Shown here piece after piece: positions 31,714 through 36,691 of a DNA stretch of 36,691 nucleotides. Where the stretch lies: the NCBI GenBank assembly GCA_910588815.1, contig CAJUQY010000030.1, forward strand, positions 1 through 36,691, given 5' to 3'. Numbering within the stretch: position 1 is the stretch's first letter; each line of letters begins with the position of its first letter. The notes below the pieces were generated by a model. The model made no database searches, was not told the DNA's origin, and worked only from the letters and a program-made list of their open reading frames with translations. A program made the position numbers and the translations under genes. The stretch comes from an uncultured Lachnospiraceae bacterium (lineage in GTDB: Bacteria; Bacillota; Clostridia; Lachnospirales; Lachnospiraceae).

Positions 31714-32025
31714 ATGTACAGGAACAAAACGAAAAAAAATCCATATACAAGGCAGACGGCCTTTGATGTGCTGTCCGCAGTGGTAGGGCTGGCTGTGATT
31801 GCAGTGGGGGTGATTTCCTTTCTGGATCCGGAAGGGAATGCCTGGCTGTTTCCCATCGTGTTTCTGTTGGCGGCAGTATTTCAATGCCTGCTCGGCATTC
31901 CGCGGATGATGGGGGGGCATGGGAGAAAGAGTGGGAGAAGGAAGGCCCTGGGTATAGGTCTGTTTTTCGTGGCCGGCATTTTGTTGTTGCTCGGCGTGGT
32001 CGGCGCCCTATGCCTTTGGAGGTAA
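31714..32025 (+). CDS. small membrane protein of unknown function
   Basis: A 103-residue protein with a basic N-terminus (MYRNKTKKNPYTRQ) and three hydrophobic segments: FDVLSAVVGLAVIAVGVISFL, WLFPIVFLLAAVFQCLLGI and GIGLFFVAGILLLLGVVGAL. A basic loop (GGHGRKSGRRK) separates the last two. It resembles a conserved Lachnospiraceae small membrane family (possibly DUF6637; unverified recall). The ribosome site is weak (GGGAGA, 11 bases away). It lies 29 bases after argF, and the ribosome site of birA lies in its final codons, so birA translation is probably coupled to it. No function can be assigned. Confidence 0.8.
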   Translation: MYRNKTKKNPYTRQTAFDVLSAVVGLAVIAVGVISFLDPEGNAWLFPIVFLLAAVFQCLLGIPRMMGGHGRKSGRRKALGIGLFFVAGILLLLGVVGALCLWR

Positions 32026-32031
32026 AACCAA

Positions 32032-33009
32032 TTGAAGACGAAAATTTTAAAGCTCCTCAGGGAAAAGGAGGGATATCTCTCCGGTCAGGAGATCTGCGGG
32101 CAGCTTGCTGTCTCCCGCACAGCCGTTTGGAAGGCCATCGGTCAATTAAAGGAAGAGGGCTATGTCATTGAGGCGGTGCAGAATAAGGGCTATTATCTGG
32201 TGAGTGCGCCGGATTTGGTGACGAAGGAGGAAATCAGCTCCAGGCTTAAGACGGCATGGGCGGGCCATCCGACAGTATTTTTGCCGAAGACTGATTCTAC
32301 CAACAATGAAGCAAAGCGTCTTGCGGAGGCGGGAGCTTCCCACGGCACGCTGGTGGTGGCAGAGTTTCAGGAGGCGGGAAAAGGGCGCAGGGGCCGAAGC
32401 TGGACCTCTCAGAGCGGCACCGGGATATGGATGACGATTTTATTAAAACCAAAATTTCCGCCTTCTCAGGCATCCATGCTGACTTTGGTGGCGGCTATGG
32501 CCGTGGCTGATGGGATTGAGGCGGTGACGGGGCTTGCGGCCGGGATCAAATGGCCCAATGACATTGTACTTGCGGGAAAGAAGGTCTGCGGAATCCTGAC
32601 GGAAATGAGCGCGGAACCGGATTACATCAACCATGTGGTAGTGGGAATCGGTATCAATGTCAATATCCGGGAATTTCCGGAGGAGCTCAGGGAAAGGGCC
32701 ACTTCACTGATTCTGGAACAGGGAAAGCCGGTAAGCCGTGCCGCAGTCATTGCGGCCGTTTGGAAGGCGTTTGAGAAATATTATGACAGCTTTATAAAAA
32801 CAGCAGATTTGTCTTTTTTAAGGGAAGAGTATGGGGCGAGGCTTCTCAATAAAGGGGAAGTGGTGTGCGTGCTCGACCCGAAGGGAAGCTGGGAAGGAAT
32901 TGCCGGAGGGATCGATGAAAACGGGCGTCTCCTGGTAGAAACGGAAAAGCAGGTGAGGACTGTAGATTCTGGCGAAGTATCGGTCAGGGGGGTGTATGGA
33001 TATGTATAA
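32032..33009 (+). CDS. birA: bifunctional biotin-protein ligase / repressor BirA
   Basis: A 325-residue protein that joins biotin to carboxylase carrier domains through biotinyl-AMP and, in this long form, can repress biotin genes. The N-terminal winged helix (LREKEGYLSGQEICGQLAVSRTAVWKAIGQLKEEGY) is present. The catalytic domain has DSTNNEAKRLAE near residue 90, the adenylate loop GKGRRGRSWTS near 119, KWPNDIVLAGKKVCGILTE near 180 and GIGINVN near 210; a C-terminal SH3-like part follows. The start is TTG 32032, nine bases after GGAGG at 32018-32022, which lies inside the upstream gene. No biotin-synthesis genes are in the window, so repressor targets would be elsewhere. Confidence 0.95.
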   Translation: MKTKILKLLREKEGYLSGQEICGQLAVSRTAVWKAIGQLKEEGYVIEAVQNKGYYLVSAPDLVTKEEISSRLKTAWAGHPTVFLPKTDSTNNEAKRLAEAGASHGTLVVAEFQEAGKGRRGRSWTSQSGTGIWMTILLKPKFPPSQASMLTLVAAMAVADGIEAVTGLAAGIKWPNDIVLAGKKVCGILTEMSAEPDYINHVVVGIGINVNIREFPEELRERATSLILEQGKPVSRAAVIAAVWKAFEKYYDSFIKTADLSFLREEYGARLLNKGEVVCVLDPKGSWEGIAGGIDENGRLLVETEKQVRTVDSGEVSVRGVYGYV

Positions 33010-33337
33010 TATGGACGGAAACAGAGTCCTTTGCGGAGCAAATGTTTATACTCAGAAGTATTATTTTAATGAAGAGTTTTCGATGCTGCCGGAGGACGTG
33101 AGGGATGAGCTGCAGGCGCTTTGCGTCCTTTATGTGGAGGATGTGGGCGGAATCATGCTGATGGAATTTGATAAAAAGGGGAACCTGTTGATCCGGGTGG
33201 AGAGTGAAGAGGGCGACCCCACTTTTGATGAGATTGGAAGTGCATTGAAAATCAAGCAGATCCAGCGGGATAGAAAGCCGCTCCTGGAGTCGTTGGAATT
33301 ATTTTACAGAACCTTTTATCTGGGGACGGATGCATGA
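33002..33337 (+). CDS. small conserved protein of unknown function (DUF6145-like)
   Basis: A 111-residue soluble protein containing NRVLCGANVYTQKYYFNEEF, LPEDVRDELQALCVLYVEDVGGIMLMEFD and GNLLIRVESEEGDPTFDEIGSALKIKQIQ. From memory this matches a Lachnospiraceae family annotated DUF6145, located between birA and dusB; I could not check. It has no membrane segment or known catalytic motif. Two ATGs compete: 32996 lies only about four bases after AGGGGGG (32986-32992), and 33002 has better spacing. Either overlaps the end of birA, and its stop overlaps the dusB start (ATGA), so the three genes are translationally linked. Confidence 0.82.
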   Translation: MYNMDGNRVLCGANVYTQKYYFNEEFSMLPEDVRDELQALCVLYVEDVGGIMLMEFDKKGNLLIRVESEEGDPTFDEIGSALKIKQIQRDRKPLLESLELFYRTFYLGTDA

Positions 33338-34329
33338 ACAGAAGAATGAAGCTGACAATTGGCAATGTGGTTTTGGAGACGCCAGTGGTGTTGGCGCCCA
33401 TGGCAGGTGTGACAGACCTGCCATTTCGTATGCTTTGCCGGGAGATGGGCTGCGGGCTGGTGTGTACGGAGATGATCAGCGCCAAGGCGGTGTATTATGC
33501 CAGGCGGACGGCTTTTGAGAAGAATAGAAGCAGCCGGATTCTGCTTGCGGCAGACGAGTCGGAACGGCCTGTTTCCATGCAGCTATTCGGTTCGGAGCCG
33601 GAGCTTCTCGGGGAGATTGCGGCGTTTTTGGAACCGGGACCCTACGACATCATTGATTTCAATATGGGCTGTCCTGTTCCCAAAGTAGTCAATAACCATG
33701 AGGGCTCGGCCCTCATGAGGGAGCCGAAGCTGGCCGGGGAAATCCTCCGTGCCATGGTGCGGGCGGTGAAAAAACCGGTTACCGTTAAGATCCGAAAGGG
33801 ATTTGACGAGGCTCATGTCAATGCGGTGGAGATCGCCAAAATCGCCGAGGATGCAGGGATTTCTGCGATTACCGTCCATGGGCGCACTAGGGAACAGTAT
33901 TATTCCGGAACGGCGGATTGGGAGATCATCCGCCAGGTCAAAGCGGCGGTCTCCATACCGGTCATCGGAAACGGGGATATTTTTAAGGCTGAAGATGCCG
34001 TGCGCATGATGGAAGAAACCGGCTGCGATGGTATTATGGTGGCCAGGGGCGCCAGGGGGAATCCTTGGATTTTCCGGGAAATCAGGGAATTTATGAAAAC
34101 GGGACGGATTCCGCCCAGACCGGATTCCACAAAGCTTCGGGAAATGATTTTGCGCCATGGCCGGATGCTCTCAGAGTTTAAGGGGGAAGGGACAGCCATG
34201 CGGGAAATGCGCAAGCATGTGGCCTGGTATACGGCTGGCTGTCCCCATTCTTCCTCCCTTCGGGAAGCAGTAAACAGGGTAGAGAGCATGGAGGGACTGG
34301 AGAGACTCCTGGAGGAGAGGCTGGTTTGA
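33334..34329 (+). CDS. dusB: tRNA-dihydrouridine synthase B
   Basis: A 331-residue flavoenzyme that reduces uridine to dihydrouridine in the tRNA D-loop. The FMN-barrel motifs are present: APMAGVTDLPFRMLCREMG, MQLFGSEPE, DFNMGCPVPKVVNNHEGSALM with the catalytic Cys near residue 112, ITVHGRTREQYYSG, PVIGNGDI and GIMVARGARGNPWIF. A helical RNA-binding C-terminus follows. ATG 33334 overlaps the preceding stop by four bases; ATG 33346 is a possible alternative. A consensus greA promoter starts just after its stop. Confidence 0.95.
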   Translation: MNRRMKLTIGNVVLETPVVLAPMAGVTDLPFRMLCREMGCGLVCTEMISAKAVYYARRTAFEKNRSSRILLAADESERPVSMQLFGSEPELLGEIAAFLEPGPYDIIDFNMGCPVPKVVNNHEGSALMREPKLAGEILRAMVRAVKKPVTVKIRKGFDEAHVNAVEIAKIAEDAGISAITVHGRTREQYYSGTADWEIIRQVKAAVSIPVIGNGDIFKAEDAVRMMEETGCDGIMVARGARGNPWIFREIREFMKTGRIPPRPDSTKLREMILRHGRMLSEFKGEGTAMREMRKHVAWYTAGCPHSSSLREAVNRVESMEGLERLLEERLV

Positions 34330-34334
34330 AGACA

Positions 34335-34363
34335 TTGACAATCCCGGGGCTTTGGGATATAAT
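34335..34363 (+). promoter_or_regulatory. greA promoter, full consensus
   Basis: TTGACA (34335-34340), exactly 17 bases, TATAAT (34358-34363). This is the strongest promoter in the window. The leader to ATG 34510 is about 140 bases and begins with a GGAC-GTAA-GTCC hairpin (34373-34384). Confidence 0.9.
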
Positions 34364-34509
34364 ACCTTGACGGACGTAAGTCCGCTTGTAGGGTGGGTAT
34401 GGATTCGGGGGAGTTTTTAGAAAATATCCCGATGAAGCAGGTCTGTTTAAAGGGGGTCATGCGTGAATGCCCTACAGGAAAAAGAAACAGGAAAGGGATC
34501 GAAAGTGGT

Positions 34510-34995
34510 ATGGCAGAAACAAAGAAGAACATTCTGACTTATGCCGGCCTCAAGAAGTATGAGGAAGAGCTGGCAGACTTGAAGGTAGTGAAACGGAGAG
34601 AGATTGCCCAGAAGATCAAAGAGGCGAGAGAACAGGGCGACCTTTCGGAGAACGCCGAGTATGATGCGGCAAAAGACGAGCAGAGAGACATTGAACTTCG
34701 TATTGAGGAACTGGAAAAGCTTCTGAAAAACGCGGAGGTTGTTGTAGAAGACGAGATAGAGTTGGATAAAATCAGCGTAGGCTGTGAGGTTAAGGTTTAC
34801 GATGTGGAATACGAGGAAGAAATGGATTTCCGGATCGTTGGTTCCACAGAGGCAAACAGCCTCCAGAATAAAATTTCCAATGAGTCCCCGGTTGGCCGGG
34901 CGCTGATCGGAAAACGGGTCGGCGAGACTGTGGTAGTGGAGACCCAGGCAGGAGATGTGGAATACAAGGTTCTTGACATTAAGCGGGTGTCTTAA
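34510..34995 (+). CDS. greA: transcription elongation factor GreA
   Basis: A 161-residue factor that binds the secondary channel of RNA polymerase and triggers cleavage of backtracked RNA. The N-terminal coiled coil (LTYAGLKKYEEELADL to IELRIEELEKLLKNAEVV) carries the tip motif REQGDLSENAEYDAAK with its acidic residues. The C-terminal FKBP-like domain has SVGCEVKVYDVEYEEEMDFRIVGSTEAN and SNESPVGRALIGKRVGETV. The start ATG 34510 matches the family N-terminus, though its ribosome site (AAGGGA) is about ten bases away. The frame is open upstream to a GTG at 34393 and an ATG at 34399; that 39-residue extension is not family-like and I reject it. lysS follows after 139 bases, a common greA-lysS order. 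Confidence 0.95.
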   Translation: MAETKKNILTYAGLKKYEEELADLKVVKRREIAQKIKEAREQGDLSENAEYDAAKDEQRDIELRIEELEKLLKNAEVVVEDEIELDKISVGCEVKVYDVEYEEEMDFRIVGSTEANSLQNKISNESPVGRALIGKRVGETVVVETQAGDVEYKVLDIKRVS

Positions 34996-35134
34996 TTAGT
35001 ATTTTAAATAAGAAAAGAAGATAGGCCGCTTTGACCGGTTCAGAGGAACATAAGCAAGGGGCAGAAGTTTTGAGCAGAGGGAATAGGGATGTCTGAAACC
35101 ATTCAGAGATGAAATATCGGAAGAGAGGGAGAAC

Positions 35135-36634
35135 GTGGCAGAGCAGAACAGAACGCAGGAACAGGATTTGGGACAGCTCCTCAAGGTGCGTCGTGAAAAG
35201 CTTTTCGGGATGCAGGAGGAAGGGAAGGATCCCTTTCAGATCACAAAATACGACGTGACCCATCACAGCGAGGAGGTGCGGTCGGCCTTTGACGAGCTGG
35301 AAGGAAAGGAAGTTTCCATTGCAGGCAGGATGATGTCCAAACGGGTCATGGGAAAAGCTTCTTTTTGTCATGTGCAGGATCTTGAAGGATCCATTCAGTC
35401 CTATGTGGCCAGAGACAGCATAGGCGAAGAGCCTTACAAGGCTTTTAAGAAATATGATATCGGAGATTTAGTCGGGATCCGCGGCACGGTATTTAAGACG
35501 AAGACGGGGGAGATTTCCATTCATGCGGAGGAGATCACCCTGCTCTCCAAGAGTCTTCAAATCTTGCCGGAGAAATTCCACGGCCTGACCAACACGGACC
35601 TGCGCTACCGTCAGCGTTACGTGGACCTGATCATGAATCCGGAGGTGAAGGACACCTTTATCAAGCGTTCCAAGATCATCAGCACCATCCGCCGCTTCCT
35701 GGATGCCCAGGGCTTCATGGAGGTGGAGACGCCGATGCTGGTCTCCAACGCGGGCGGCGCAGCCGCCAGGCCATTTGAGACTCATTTCAATGCCCTGGAC
35801 GAGGACTTGAAGCTCCGTATTTCCCTGGAGCTCTACTTAAAGAGGCTCATCGTCGGCGGCCTGGAGCGGGTCTATGAGATCGGACGGGTGTTCCGCAACG
35901 AGGGCCTGGACACCAGGCACAATCCGGAATTCACGCTGATGGAGCTTTACCAGGCATACACGGATTATCACGGCATGATGGACCTGACGGAAAACATGTA
36001 CCGCTACGTAGCGAAAAAGGTGCTCGGGACCACCACCATCGTCTACAACGGCATCGAGATGGATCTGGGCAGGCCCTTTGAACGGATCACCATGGTAGAT
36101 GCGGTGAAGAAATATGCCGGTGTGGATTTTAACGAGATCCACACGCTGGAGGAAGCCCGGGCAGCGGCAAAGGAGCATCATGTGGAGTTTGAGCAGCGCC
36201 ACAAGAAGGGCGACATTTTGAACCTCTTCTTTGAGGAGTTTGTGGAGGAACACCTGATCCAGCCGACCTTTGTCATGGATCATCCCATCGAGATCTCTCC
36301 GCTCACCAAGAAAAAGCCGGACAACCCGGAATACGTGGAGCGGTTCGAGTTCTTCATGAATGGCTGGGAGATGGCCAACGCCTACTCGGAGCTCAATGAT
36401 CCCATCGACCAGCGGGAGCGTTTCGCAGCCCAGGAGGAGCAGTTCGCCCAGGGTGACGAGGAGGCAAACCACACCGACGAGGACTTCCTCAACGCACTGG
36501 AGATCGGCATGCCCCCCACCGGCGGCATCGGTTACGGCATCGATCGGATGTGCATGCTGTTCACCGATTCGGCGGCCATCCGGGACGTGCTGCTTTTCCC
36601 GACGATGAAAACGCTTGGCGGAAAAGACCAGTAA
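35135..36634 (+). CDS. lysS: lysyl-tRNA synthetase, class II
   Basis: A 499-residue class II synthetase that charges tRNA-Lys. The N-terminal OB-fold anticodon-binding domain covers about residues 55-150 (VSIAGRMMSKRVMGKASFCHVQD). The catalytic core has motif 1 near 185 (FLDAQGFMEVETPML), motif 2 RVFRNEGLDTRHNPEFT near 250-266 and motif 3 GIGYGIDRMCMLFTDSAAIRDVLLFP near 468-493. Length is normal. The start is GTG 35135, with GAGAGGG at 35123-35129. No T-box or clear promoter was seen in the 139-base gap, so it is probably cotranscribed with greA. Bases 36635-36691 after the stop show nothing identifiable. Confidence 0.97.
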   Translation: MAEQNRTQEQDLGQLLKVRREKLFGMQEEGKDPFQITKYDVTHHSEEVRSAFDELEGKEVSIAGRMMSKRVMGKASFCHVQDLEGSIQSYVARDSIGEEPYKAFKKYDIGDLVGIRGTVFKTKTGEISIHAEEITLLSKSLQILPEKFHGLTNTDLRYRQRYVDLIMNPEVKDTFIKRSKIISTIRRFLDAQGFMEVETPMLVSNAGGAAARPFETHFNALDEDLKLRISLELYLKRLIVGGLERVYEIGRVFRNEGLDTRHNPEFTLMELYQAYTDYHGMMDLTENMYRYVAKKVLGTTTIVYNGIEMDLGRPFERITMVDAVKKYAGVDFNEIHTLEEARAAAKEHHVEFEQRHKKGDILNLFFEEFVEEHLIQPTFVMDHPIEISPLTKKKPDNPEYVERFEFFMNGWEMANAYSELNDPIDQRERFAAQEEQFAQGDEEANHTDEDFLNALEIGMPPTGGIGYGIDRMCMLFTDSAAIRDVLLFPTMKTLGGKDQ

Positions 36635-36691
36635 AATCACAATGTCATTAACTTAAGAAAAAGAACAATATCAGATGCCTTTACCCCCTTC

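Overview
The window looks like chromosomal DNA from a low-to-mid-GC, anaerobic Firmicute, most probably Lachnospiraceae (Clostridia). The basis is protein style and gene neighbourhoods: pth-mfd-PrsA-like foldase, a VanW pair, TrmL, a YtrA-type GntR/ABC operon, RecJ-apt, KtrBA, nfeD-SPFH, argF-birA-dusB and greA-lysS. Shine-Dalgarno sites are strong and promoters are SigA-like. Almost every gene is on the + strand, as expected for a leading-strand arm. I see no phage, integrase, IS element, CRISPR array, tRNA or rRNA, so this is mostly a housekeeping region. The family assignment is inferred from memory, not from a search.

Layout. 1-2316: the C-terminal end of a TrkA protein (its frame is interrupted near the window edge), then trkH and pth. 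2317-2559: an intergenic region dominated by a ~150-nt imperfect palindrome. 2560-7263: mfd and a PrsA-like lipoprotein foldase, closed by a terminator. 7351-8228: a gene-poor stretch with one good candidate minus-strand small gene. 8229-9769: ilvN-ilvC. 9928-10525: an hsp20 gene behind a CIRCE/HrcA operator. 10737-13364: a TlpA-like lipoprotein overlapping a 50-aa membrane CxxC protein, then a B12-binding radical SAM protein with its own promoter. 13422-17194: a 35-aa membrane peptide and two tandem VanW-family exported proteins. 17319-19509: a stand-alone HypE/PurM C-terminal-domain protein, trmL and a threonine aldolase. 19604-21536: a self-contained GntR-ABC operon with a perfect palindromic operator over its promoter. 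21609-27038: recJ-type nuclease, apt, ktrB, ktrA and a TrmH-family methyltransferase. 27251-29016: a promoter, a structured leader and a lipoprotein with SH3 and 3D domains. 29141-34329: nfeD-SPFH, argF, small membrane protein, birA, small conserved protein and dusB, closely spaced and probably one transcript. 34335-36634: greA from a consensus promoter, then lysS. 36635-36691: nothing recognisable.

How it works together. Two potassium systems (TrkH with a TrkA remnant, and KtrBA) bracket the region. Cell-envelope functions recur: PrsA-like foldase, two VanW proteins, a 3D/SH3 lipoprotein, a TlpA lipoprotein with a small CxxC partner, and NfeD/SPFH. Translation and RNA modification are also well represented (pth, trmL, a TrmH-family enzyme, dusB, lysS, greA). 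Amino-acid synthesis is limited to ilvNC and argF.

The least explained items are the pth-mfd palindrome, the minus-strand 60-aa gene, the TlpA/CxxC pair, the HypE-C-only protein, and the SH3 domain split by a Pro/Glu-rich insert in the 3D lipoprotein. I did not find a clearly new multi-gene defence or mobile system.
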